A stretch of 40,357 bases of DNA, from assembly GCA_946998205.1 (NCBI GenBank), contig CAMPYJ010000024.1, forward strand, positions 1 through 40,357. The letters run 5' to 3'. Position 1 is the stretch's first letter, and every line of letters begins with the position of its first letter. Below, piece by piece: positions 34,170 through 40,357 of this stretch. Below the pieces are notes generated by a model, which had not been told where the DNA came from, made no database searches, and saw nothing but the letters and a program-made list of their open reading frames with translations. The stretch comes from an uncultured Prevotella sp. (lineage in GTDB: Bacteria; Bacteroidota; Bacteroidia; Bacteroidales; Bacteroidaceae). The position numbers were made by a program, and so were the translations under genes.

Positions 34170-34412
34170 TTAACCTACCTTGCTCTCAATATAGTCGCAG
34201 AACTGGCTAAGGGTTACAACCCCTTGCATTTCTTCAGGCTTAATCTTGAAACCAAAGTTCTTCTCCACGATAACAACAATATCAACGAAGTCAAGACTAT
34301 CAATACCAAGATCGTCCTTTAACTTTGCTTCTGGTGCAATCTTATCTTCCTCAATTTCCAAATCCTCAATGAGGAAATTTCTTACTTTCTCTTCAATTAC
34401 TTTTCTTTCCAT
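34170..34412 (-). CDS. acyl carrier protein
   Basis: An 80-residue acidic carrier with LGIDSLDFVDIVVIVEKNFG (phosphopantetheine Ser in DSL). The N-terminus MERKVIEEKVRNFLIEDLEI is helix I. It is one of three carriers in the cluster. The C-terminal part of helix II (DFVDIVVIVEK) is typical of APE-type ACPs. It is 14 bases after the methyltransferase. Confidence 0.92.
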   Translation of the reverse strand: MERKVIEEKVRNFLIEDLEIEEDKIAPEAKLKDDLGIDSLDFVDIVVIVEKNFGFKIKPEEMQGVVTLSQFCDYIESKVG

Positions 34413-34426
34413 TTTTATTTATCTAA

Positions 34427-35524
34427 TTATTTAAGTTTTACTTCTAATATAGTGTGTCCTTGCCCAATATTATCATGTGTAGCTACCACTTTCATACCTG
34501 CCTTCTCTATTTGCTTAATAAGATCATCTGAATGATACATCTTGCTATTACCGTTTGCCATAACCGTAAAATAAACACTGGTCATAGTAAGACACAGCGA
34601 AGCAGGTTCATACTTCTGTCTATCCCAGAAAGTCTCCATAATATATAATGTAGTAGCAGACGTCATCACCTTAGCTGCACGCTTTAGAATGCTACATATC
34701 TCTTCTTCTGAAAAGCAATCGAGAAACTGGCTCATCCATATTGCGTCCCAGCTACCTTGTGGCAGCTCGTTACACTCCTCAAGGATATTAGTGGAATAAC
34801 CACTTATCCTTTCTGCACCATTCTTACCTTTTATATTATTCTGCATCATGCCTATCTGTCCCGGAAGATCCACAATGGTAACATTAACGTCCTTATCATG
34901 ATCTACACAACGAAGAGCAAACCGCCCTGTGTTACCTCCGACGTCCATTACATGCTTAACAGTATTCTTGCCAAAGACAATCTCTAAAGCTGTATCGAAA
35001 GAATTATCACTATAAAAATGGTCGAACCCAAACCAGCTCCGCTGCACTTGCTCATCTAGCTTAGATAGCCCCTCATATATAGTGTGCCAATCTCCAAGCG
35101 TTTTAAGACCTGCAGGCTTACCCTCTTTAAGAGCCTCATCAAGGTAAAACATTCCACGATAGTTTACATCATGATTAAAGTCGATATTAACCCGAGTGGC
35201 AGGATCAGTAAGCAAGAACCAACCAGTCTTAGAAATAGTATAACAATCGGTGGTTTTATCTATCAATACAGTGCCTATGCTAAGCGATGCCTCTAATAAT
35301 ATCTTGAGAACATACTCCGACAAACCTGTCTTTTGCTGCATATCAGCAAGTGTCATACCGCCTACACTATCGCGCAGATGATCCAAAATACCCCACCTTA
35401 TCATAAGGCGGGATACTTGAAATATAATGGGTGCCCATGCTATATACTCTGCCTGACGCTGAGCCTCACGAGCCGACAAATGCTCCTTTGTATATCTATC
35501 ACTTTCAGATTTGAAAAGATTCAT
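34427..35524 (-). CDS. O-methyltransferase (class I, PF00891-like)
   Basis: A 365-residue enzyme. The N-terminal winged-helix dimerisation part (about 30-110) has WGILDHLRDSVGGMTLADM. The Rossmann core begins at HVMDVGGNTGRFALRCVDH (near 190), then VTIVDLPGQIGMM and SWDAIWMSQFLDCFSEEEI. It is of the plant-type O-methyltransferase kind. An O-methyl on the aryl ring is the usual finding in aryl polyenes. The classic catalytic His of the family is not clear; WMSQFLDCF holds its place. Confidence 0.85.
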   Translation of the reverse strand: MNLFKSESDRYTKEHLSAREAQRQAEYIAWAPIIFQVSRLMIRWGILDHLRDSVGGMTLADMQQKTGLSEYVLKILLEASLSIGTVLIDKTTDCYTISKTGWFLLTDPATRVNIDFNHDVNYRGMFYLDEALKEGKPAGLKTLGDWHTIYEGLSKLDEQVQRSWFGFDHFYSDNSFDTALEIVFGKNTVKHVMDVGGNTGRFALRCVDHDKDVNVTIVDLPGQIGMMQNNIKGKNGAERISGYSTNILEECNELPQGSWDAIWMSQFLDCFSEEEICSILKRAAKVMTSATTLYIMETFWDRQKYEPASLCLTMTSVYFTVMANGNSKMYHSDDLIKQIEKAGMKVVATHDNIGQGHTILEVKLK

Positions 35525-35567
35525 AATTTTTATATACGTTAGGAATGCTTCTTATATATATATATCT

Positions 35568-36098
35568 TTACTTTAGTTTTGCTACACGCTCTGCTAAGTT
35601 GAAAAAAGTTTTTCCAAAACATTCTCTTGGCACAGAATCCTTTCCATCTTCAGCCTCGTCAATAGTTATCTTTACTAACGATTCCTTTGTCTTAACATCT
35701 ACTATCTCAAGGCTTCCCCACATCTTAGCCTCATGTTTAGGAACAAAACTCATTACTGAAAAATAACGATCTATACATGTTACTTTAAGGATAAACTTAT
35801 ATGTAGCCTCTGAAGCATCTTCTGCTAATTTTATTTTTTTAGATTTTTCATTAAAACCTTTTATAAAGCTCTTCTCACAATCAGACAAGACAAAGTCATA
35901 ATCCTTGCCGAGTTTCTCCTTTAAGTCTTTATCTTTATCATATTTTGCTTCACTCCAGTCGAAGACTATTAAAGCCTTTCCTTTCGAACTCATTATTGCT
36001 GCTAGATTTTTCTTTCCTTCTATTGCCTTTAAAGGATTACTTGCCATTGCTACTATGCTACATAATAGAAGGCACATGGTCATAAAAAAGTTTTTCAT
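35568..36098 (-). CDS. small secreted protein of unknown function
   Basis: 176 residues with a signal peptide (MKNFFMTMCLLLCSIVAMAS). The mature part is Lys/Asp/Glu-rich (KYDKDKDLKEKLGKDYDF) and ends KTFFNLAERVAKLK. I do not recognise a family. The beta pattern after residue 95 (YKFILKVTCIDRYFSVMSFV, then WGSLEIVDV) resembles periplasmic domains of the LpoB/DUF4410 kind. It lies between ketosynthase and methyltransferase on the same strand, 28 and 43 bases away. Confidence 0.75.
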   Translation of the reverse strand: MKNFFMTMCLLLCSIVAMASNPLKAIEGKKNLAAIMSSKGKALIVFDWSEAKYDKDKDLKEKLGKDYDFVLSDCEKSFIKGFNEKSKKIKLAEDASEATYKFILKVTCIDRYFSVMSFVPKHEAKMWGSLEIVDVKTKESLVKITIDEAEDGKDSVPRECFGKTFFNLAERVAKLK

Positions 36099-36126
36099 TG
36101 TTAAAAAATGTTTTATTATTAAATAG

Positions 36127-37353
36127 TTATTTTATTTTTTTTATTATTAATGCCGAGTTGGTACCACCAAAACCAAAGCTATTGCTAAGCACCGTATTAA
36201 CCTCTGTGTCTATAGTCTTTGCTGCTATATTCAGCTTAGAAGAATACTCGTCAGGATTTTCAAAATTGATATTTGGTGCTACAAAGTTATCTTGCATCAT
36301 TAATGTGCTATAAACTATCTCTGAAGCACCTGCCATCCAGCATTCATGCCCCGTCATACTCTTTGTAGAAGATATTAAAGCGTGCTTACCTTCAAACATT
36401 CTATTTAAAGCTATAGCCTCATACATATCGCCTTGATGAGTGCTCGTAGCATGAGCGTTAATATAATCTATATCATCTACGCTTAAACCTGCCATAGCTA
36501 AAGCTCTGCTCATAGCTATCACACTACCATCATCGGAAGGCTGACTAATACCTCCACCATTACTTGAAAAGCCATAACCCACTACCTCAGCAAGGATATT
36601 AGCACCCCTTGCCTTAGCATGATCATAATCCTCTAACACCAAAGAGGCTGCACCACCACTTGGTATTAACCCATCACGATCACGATCGAAAGGTCTGCTC
36701 GACTTCGTTGGCTCGTCCATTCTTATAGAAAAAGCTCCAAGAGCATCAAAAGAAGCCATAGAATAATAGTTAGTTTCCTGAGCACCACCACAAAGCACCA
36801 TGTCCTGCAAACCTTGCTTTATCATCATAAAGCCCAAACCTATAGAATGGCTACCACTGGCACAAGCAGAACTAACGGTAAAGTTTACCCCACGCAAATG
36901 GAATATAGTACTGAGATTCATATTGACAGTGGAATTCATAGACTGAAAGATAACACCATACCCTAACATAGCCGAGTCGTGTTTCTCGTCCATTATCTTT
37001 GAAGCCTCTATTACTGGCTTTGCAGAAGAGTCGTTACCAAAAATACAGCCCACCTCGTTCTTTAACAAGTATTCATCTGATACACCTGCTTGAGAAAAAG
37101 CCTGCAGACTAGACATATAAGCATATTTCGCCTCTTCAGACATACCTGCACGAGTATGCCTATCCAGCATCTTCTTTGTTATGACAGGTTCCTCAACAAT
37201 GCCAGTCAACGCTGAACGGTAACCATATGTTAAACGTTCGGGCTGTACGCCTATACCCGATTTTCCATTATATAATGAATTCTTGACCGTTTCTATGTCA
37301 GTACCTAGGCATGACCAAATACCCATACCTGTAATTACGACTCTTCTTTCCAT
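36127..37353 (-). CDS. beta-ketoacyl-ACP synthase, FabB/FabF-like
   Basis: A 408-residue ketosynthase of normal length. VSSACASGSHSIGLGF holds the active-site Cys (near 163), NAHATSTHQGD the first His and TKSMTGHECWMAGASE the second His. The GHECWMAGASE pattern is that of FabB-type condensing enzymes. It is the most typical elongating synthase in the cluster. It lies 49 bases after the FabG-like gene. Confidence 0.92.
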   Translation of the reverse strand: MERRVVITGMGIWSCLGTDIETVKNSLYNGKSGIGVQPERLTYGYRSALTGIVEEPVITKKMLDRHTRAGMSEEAKYAYMSSLQAFSQAGVSDEYLLKNEVGCIFGNDSSAKPVIEASKIMDEKHDSAMLGYGVIFQSMNSTVNMNLSTIFHLRGVNFTVSSACASGSHSIGLGFMMIKQGLQDMVLCGGAQETNYYSMASFDALGAFSIRMDEPTKSSRPFDRDRDGLIPSGGAASLVLEDYDHAKARGANILAEVVGYGFSSNGGGISQPSDDGSVIAMSRALAMAGLSVDDIDYINAHATSTHQGDMYEAIALNRMFEGKHALISSTKSMTGHECWMAGASEIVYSTLMMQDNFVAPNINFENPDEYSSKLNIAAKTIDTEVNTVLSNSFGFGGTNSALIIKKIK

Positions 37354-37402
37354 TACTTATTATACCTTAATTATATTATGAATGATTGGAATGTAATAGC
37401 GA

Positions 37403-38131
37403 TTATGTATAAAGACCACCATTTATACTGATTACCTCACCAGTGATATAGGCTGCGTCATCCGAAACCAAGAAGCCTACCAATGCTGCCACTTCTTCTG
37501 GTTTTCCAAAACGTCCTACTGGTACTAACTTTTTAAGTTCGTCCTGTGGCAAATCCTTAGTCATATCTGTTTGTATGAAACCTGGTGCCACTGCATTCAC
37601 TGTAATGTTACGGGGCGCTACCTCTTGAGCTAAAGCTTTCGTCGCTCCTATTAGCGCTGCTTTTGCAGTACTATAATTTACCTGACCTGCCATTCCTTTC
37701 AAACCAGAAAGCGATGACATGTTTATAATTCTTCCACCTCGTTTGCGAGGCATCATATGTTTCAATAGGCGTCTTGTTATATAGAAAAAGCCATTAAGAT
37801 TCGTATTGACTACATCATGCCATTCCTCATTTGCCATCATAAACATAACATTGTCTCGACGAATACCTGCATTGTTTACTAACACAGAAATATAATCATC
37901 AGGATGTCTTTGCTCCCACAGGTCAATCGCTTTTTCTATAGATTGTGAATCTGCCACATCAAAAGGTAGCAACTCTGCATAACCTCCGTTCGCCTCTATT
38001 AGTTTCTTTACCTCATTAGCACTTTCGGAATTAGAATGATAATTGATTATGACAGGATACTCATTTGCTAAGCGCAAAGCCACTGCACGTCCTATACCTC
38101 GCGAGGCTCCTGTTATTAAAGCATATTTCAT
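37403..38131 (-). CDS. 3-oxoacyl-ACP reductase (FabG-like SDR)
   Basis: A 242-residue short-chain dehydrogenase. TGASRGIGRAVALRL is the NADPH-binding motif, VNNAGIRRDN the conserved NNAG, INMSSLSG the Ser and VNYSTAKAAL the Tyr-x-x-x-Lys. It reduces the 3-keto chain after each condensation. The start is 17 bases after the antiterminator stop. It is the first enzyme gene of the cluster. Confidence 0.93.
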   Translation of the reverse strand: MKYALITGASRGIGRAVALRLANEYPVIINYHSNSESANEVKKLIEANGGYAELLPFDVADSQSIEKAIDLWEQRHPDDYISVLVNNAGIRRDNVMFMMANEEWHDVVNTNLNGFFYITRRLLKHMMPRKRGGRIINMSSLSGLKGMAGQVNYSTAKAALIGATKALAQEVAPRNITVNAVAPGFIQTDMTKDLPQDELKKLVPVGRFGKPEEVAALVGFLVSDDAAYITGEVISINGGLYT

Positions 38132-38148
38132 TTTTATTGATTGTTTTA

Positions 38149-38877
38149 TTATGTTTTTTGAAGTAATGCACCTGGTATATAGGCTGTTGCTATTGTTACC
38201 AAATCATCTACAACCGCACCTGCTCTCTGTTGCCCCTGCCAGTGTGCATCTCTTCCAACCATCCCTTTGAATACGCCATCAATAACCTTTACCAACTGTC
38301 CTTTCTCGAACTTTGGCACTTCGACTAATGACACGATTGTATTGTCCGCATCGGCAGCAAAGATGATTTTGAGACTTTCCATCTGATTGTCTGGAACTAT
38401 CATAGGAACCTTCTCTATTCTGCGCCCAACGTGGACGTGACGATAGTAAAAACGAAGGAATGGGAGATTTACGCTGTCGCAAACAAAGGTTTTGAGTTGT
38501 TCTTCGGTTCCGTAGGCGAAGAGGATGTTGGGTAAACGTGACTCGGTAACAATTTTGCGTTTACCTTTTATATGTTTCACGGCCTCGTTGGTAGGATAGA
38601 AAGCCGTGATGACTTTGGCTGTCATATAGCCGCATGCTTTTTTCTCTCTGCCATAGGTAGTGCGTAAAGCATACCAATGAGAAATTTCTTCCTCTTTTTG
38701 TACCTTAGACTTACTTGATATATGGACATTTCTGGTGAACACCCCTGTTTGTGAACTCTCGGCGGAAACAGTGCTTTGAGCTTCGGGGAGGGCGTTGGAG
38801 CTAAGTCCAGCGCAAGGAGGGAATTCACCACCTCTTGGAATGTGAACATCTTCTGATGTCCATTCATCGGCTTTCAT
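38149..38877 (-). CDS. UpxY/NusG-like transcription antiterminator
   Basis: 242 residues. After an unusual polar N-terminal extension (about 1-65, with TSEDVHIPRGGEFPP and low complexity) comes an NGN domain: SHWYALRTTYGREKKACGYM, then RLPNILFAYGTEEQL. The C-terminal KOW part is FEKGQLVKVIDGVFKGMVGR. This is the layout of UpxY proteins, which stop early termination in Bacteroides capsule operons by acting on the operon's own 5' leader. Here it heads a polyene cluster instead of a capsule cluster. The leader upstream (38878-39363) holds a terminator-like fold, matching that mode of control. Start ATG at 38877. Confidence 0.9.
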   Translation of the reverse strand: MKADEWTSEDVHIPRGGEFPPCAGLSSNALPEAQSTVSAESSQTGVFTRNVHISSKSKVQKEEEISHWYALRTTYGREKKACGYMTAKVITAFYPTNEAVKHIKGKRKIVTESRLPNILFAYGTEEQLKTFVCDSVNLPFLRFYYRHVHVGRRIEKVPMIVPDNQMESLKIIFAADADNTIVSLVEVPKFEKGQLVKVIDGVFKGMVGRDAHWQGQQRAGAVVDDLVTIATAYIPGALLQKT

Positions 38878-38923
38878 ATCGGTGCTAACTTTTTTCTATA
38901 CAGAAATCCGTTAAATTGCGACA

Positions 38924-38960
38924 AAAAAGAGCGTGGAATCGTCCTGTTGTCTATTCCACG
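38924..38960 (-). terminator. terminator-like hairpin in the leader of the cluster
   Basis: Read on the minus strand: stem CGTGGAAT (38960-38953), a 13-base loop, ATTCCACG (38939-38932), then CTCTTTTTTG. This is the form of an intrinsic terminator placed about 50 bases before the antiterminator gene. Termination here would shut off the cluster. Confidence 0.7.
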
Positions 38961-39003
38961 AACTGAGGCTCTTCCAACTGCCTGTCAAAGTTGAACAGAC
39001 AAC
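38946..39003 (-). promoter_or_regulatory. competing (antiterminator) helix in the leader
   Basis: Minus-strand GTTGTCTGTTC (39003-38993) can pair with GAATAGACAAC (38956-38946): 11 bp with one G-U pair. This pairing takes up the loop and the upstream arm of the terminator, so the two folds exclude each other. A smaller hairpin (CAACT / AGTTG) is nested between the arms. Read by eye; energies were not computed. Confidence 0.6.
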
Positions 39004-39189
39004 GTTAGAGCCCACGCCGATATGAAAATCATTACCATAAAGAGATCTATAAAATACATTAGACTGCTCCAAAAGGTACAATCTATACTTACAGGTCTCC
39101 ACGGGATTGATATAATCACACTCGGGACATCTACCGTTGGCTACGTTCAAGACTTTGATACTGATAGCTTTGGAAGATTTCAGCTCGTC

Positions 39190-39318
39190 TTAAACACAGC
39201 GTCGAAAAACGCCTTCTATGTTTGGATTGCTTCCCACCCAATGCCCGCTTTCGTATAGATATTTCATGGTTGACTTCTCTACACTCAGCACGGCGCAGGC
39301 TGCCGTCTCGGTTGTCAT
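39190..39318 (-). CDS. 42-codon leader ORF with HTH-like sequence
   Basis: A short frame starting MTTETAACAVLSVEKSTMKY and ending in FRRCV. The start looks like the helix-turn-helix of excisionase-like proteins (TTxxAAxxLxVxxST). It begins about 45 bases after the likely transcript start, inside the leader of the antiterminator gene. It may be a leader peptide or the stump of an old HTH gene. Confidence 0.4.
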   Translation of the reverse strand: MTTETAACAVLSVEKSTMKYLYESGHWVGSNPNIEGVFRRCV

Positions 39319-39368
39319 GAGAGAACTCGTCTTACAGCGACAACTGCGGTCTGGCTATACAATCCGAT

Positions 39369-39401
39369 GCAAAGATACGAAAATTTATTGAGAAAAGACA
39401 A
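39369..39401 (-). promoter_or_regulatory. Bacteroidetes-type promoter for the biosynthetic cluster
   Basis: On the minus strand TTG (39401-39399), 21 bases, then TATCTTTG (39377-39370). The -7 box matches TAnnTTTG exactly. Start of transcription is expected near 39363, giving a leader of roughly 485 bases before the antiterminator start. Between 38878 and 39363 I see only the leader ORF and the two competing hairpins. Confidence 0.65.
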
Positions 39402-39466
39402 GAATTGGCAGGGTAGATTCAGCCGATAGATTCAACTTCAAAATGCAGCTACGTTTGCAAATTTAA

Positions 39467-39484
39467 GGGGCGTTCTATAAATTA
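39467..39484. repeat. lone terminal repeat, GGGGCGTTC variant
   Basis: GGGGCGTTCTATAAATTA resembles the MITE ends but with GGGGCG in place of GGGCGG. A similar piece in reverse (GGAACGCCCC) lies near 16241-16250. Probably the remains of a related element. Confidence 0.45.
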
Positions 39485-39508
39485 AGTTCCTGATAATCGG
39501 TAAAATAC

Positions 39509-39539
39509 TTTGTCGTTTCGGCAAAAGGTCGTACCTTTG
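39509..39539 (+). promoter_or_regulatory. Bacteroidetes-type promoter, separated from its gene by a MITE
   Basis: TTTG (39509-39512), exactly 19 bases, TACCTTTG (39532-39539): a perfect consensus match. The MITE begins 3 bases later, so the expected transcript starts at or inside the element and carries it as a 5' untranslated region up to the ATG at 39817. Confidence 0.75.
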
Positions 39540-39541
39540 TA

Positions 39542-39799
39542 GGGCGGTTCTATAAATTAGCTTTGACAGGTTGTAAGATTATTTTTGAGGTTAATTTGTT
39601 TGTGGGTGAAGCAGTATAGCTAGCTATACGACTGAACGAACAAGAAAATTGAACCAAAAACGGAGCAAGCCGAATACAATCAAACTTGTTTGAATTGTTG
39701 AGGCGCAGCCTGTTTTATATAAAAAGAGTCCACAAGATGACAAAACGTAAAAAGGCCGACATAAAAAATAATTTACTGTGGTAATTTATAGAACCGCCC
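39542..39799. mobile_element. MITE, long subtype, behind a promoter
   Basis: 258 bp with GGGCGGTTCTATAAATTAG and GTAATTTATAGAACCGCCC ends. The interior matches the 5266-5522 copy closely, including TATAGCTAGCTATA and CAAACTTGTTTG. The flanks (TGTA and TTAA) do not form a clean duplication. Confidence 0.9.
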
Positions 39800-39816
39800 T
39801 TAATTTAATCAGCTCT

Positions 39817-40182
39817 ATGTATAAAATCATAGCAAGTTTATATCGTTATAACATGAAGGGACCCAGAAAGAGTATCCCTTATTTTGCTACGTTGACCAAC
39901 ATCCTCGTGCTTTTTATATTTATTCTCGCTCTAATAATAGTTTCAATAGATGCCAAGGATATACTAAGATTTTGGCACACAGGCTCAAAAGGAGGAGATT
40001 ACCTTATAGGTGCAATTTTAGCAGCACCCCTATATTTTTTTGCGTGGTTTCTGTTTCCTGAACGAAAAATAAAAGAACAAGAAGCATTGCTGACAAAGAA
40101 GGAATATCGATGGGGGCTATTCTTTTATTATTTCTTGGTGATATTCCTGATGGCTCTCTTTTTATTGTCGTTAAATATATGA
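39817..40182 (+). CDS. small membrane protein of unknown function
   Basis: 121 residues from MYKIIASLYRYNMKGPRKS. The frame also extends into the MITE (39778), but those codons are part of the element. Three hydrophobic helices are visible: YFATLTNILVLFIFILALII, YLIGAILAAPLYFFAWFLFP and FFYYFLVIFLMALFLLSLNI. A charged loop lies between the last two. No family recognised. It is transcribed away from the biosynthetic cluster. Confidence 0.7.
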   Translation: MYKIIASLYRYNMKGPRKSIPYFATLTNILVLFIFILALIIVSIDAKDILRFWHTGSKGGDYLIGAILAAPLYFFAWFLFPERKIKEQEALLTKKEYRWGLFFYYFLVIFLMALFLLSLNI

Positions 40183-40261
40183 ATTCCACTGAATTCACCT
40201 AAGGTATACTAACAAACCTCCATAGGCCAAACGTCCTCAAGAAAAAGATTTAAGGATTTTA

Positions 40262-40357
40262 GGGCGGTTCTATAAATTACCACCGTAAAAAGTTTTTTAT
40301 ACCAGTCTTTTTACGTTTTGTCATCTTGTGGACTCTTTTTATATAAAACAGGCTGCG
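40262..40357. mobile_element. MITE, long subtype, cut by the window end
   Basis: Starts GGGCGGTTCTATAAATTAC after TTTA. It reads in the direction opposite to the 39542 copy and ends inside the element (AGGCTGCG). With 39542-39799 it forms an inverted pair around the small membrane-protein gene. The stretch 40183-40261 holds nothing I can name. Confidence 0.85.

Noticed and set aside
14438..38131. Housekeeping fatty-acid synthesis operon
   Set aside because: Several ketosynthases, fused acyltransferases, MMPL, LolA, methyltransferase and AMP-ligase together are those of a secondary pathway; no fabD, fabH or fabI-like gene is present.
14438..38131. Flexirubin or dialkylresorcinol cluster
   Set aside because: No DarA/DarB-like pair and no tyrosine ammonia lyase could be found, although overlap with such clusters elsewhere in the genome is possible.
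36127..38131. Promoter-proximal block acquired separately (composition shift)
   Set aside because: Rows counted by eye gave 28/60 GC at 36481, 23/60 at 34441 and 29/60 at 29221. That is too mixed to claim a break.
38911..39150. 79-codon minus-strand ORF before the antiterminator
   Set aside because: It runs through the terminator and competing hairpin, shows no family features and ends in odd low-complexity sequence. The RNA structure explains the region better.
1..40357. tRNA, rRNA, riboswitch or phage attachment site
   Set aside because: I looked for conserved tRNA arms, rRNA segments and phage genes and saw none. The four-helix-bundle protein is not linked to an rRNA gene here.

Overview
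The window reads as a chromosome piece from a Bacteroidales bacterium, most likely a Prevotella-type genus. Three things point there: promoters of the Bacteroidetes form (TTTG, about 19 bases, TAnnTTTG), an UpxY-type antiterminator, and an obgE / pgeF / M23 peptidase block with Bacteroidetes-like proteins. I could run no database search, so family names rest on motifs and recall.

Layout. (1) 1-4020: a gene for a four-helix-bundle protein sits between two arrays of GTTCAAA-type repeats, followed by obgE, pgeF and a secreted tandem-LytM peptidase. (2) 4211-4770: a small minus-strand toxin-antitoxin-like pair ending in VapD, with its own promoter and terminator. (3) 4800-14436: a partly decayed defence island. 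It has a promoter, a MITE inserted just behind it, the tail of an Xre regulator and a helicase/DUF4391 fusion remnant with a frameshift. Intact genes follow: an AlbA_2 ATP-binding protein, then a type III restriction-modification set (mod, rhuM, res). (4) 14438-38877: a minus-strand cluster of about 24 kb built like an aryl polyene (APE) type II polyketide pathway. (5) 38878-40357: a long leader with an attenuator-like fold, then a small membrane protein behind another MITE.

How the cluster should work (inference from family roles). An AMP-ligase loads an aryl or acyl starter on a carrier protein. FabB/F-like ketosynthases, a FabG-like reductase and two hot-dog dehydratases extend it with conjugated double bonds. 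An O-methyltransferase tailors the head. A thioesterase and four acyltransferase domains release the chain and attach it to a lipid. A LolA-like protein, an MMPL exporter fusion and an ArnE-like small transporter move the product to the outer membrane. Two RetSat/CrtI-like flavoproteins and a secreted alpha/beta hydrolase are additions I do not know from the proteobacterial APE set. No ammonia lyase, chorismate lyase or DarA/DarB-type gene is visible, so the starter is unknown.

A family of short inverted-repeat elements (MITEs; ends GGGCGGTTCTATAAATTA, 4-bp target duplications) is scattered through the window. Copies lie just behind promoters, at stop codons and inside the biosynthetic operon. 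The operon begins with an UpxY-like antiterminator behind a leader that can fold into either a terminator or a competing hairpin. This is the most interesting regulatory arrangement in the window.
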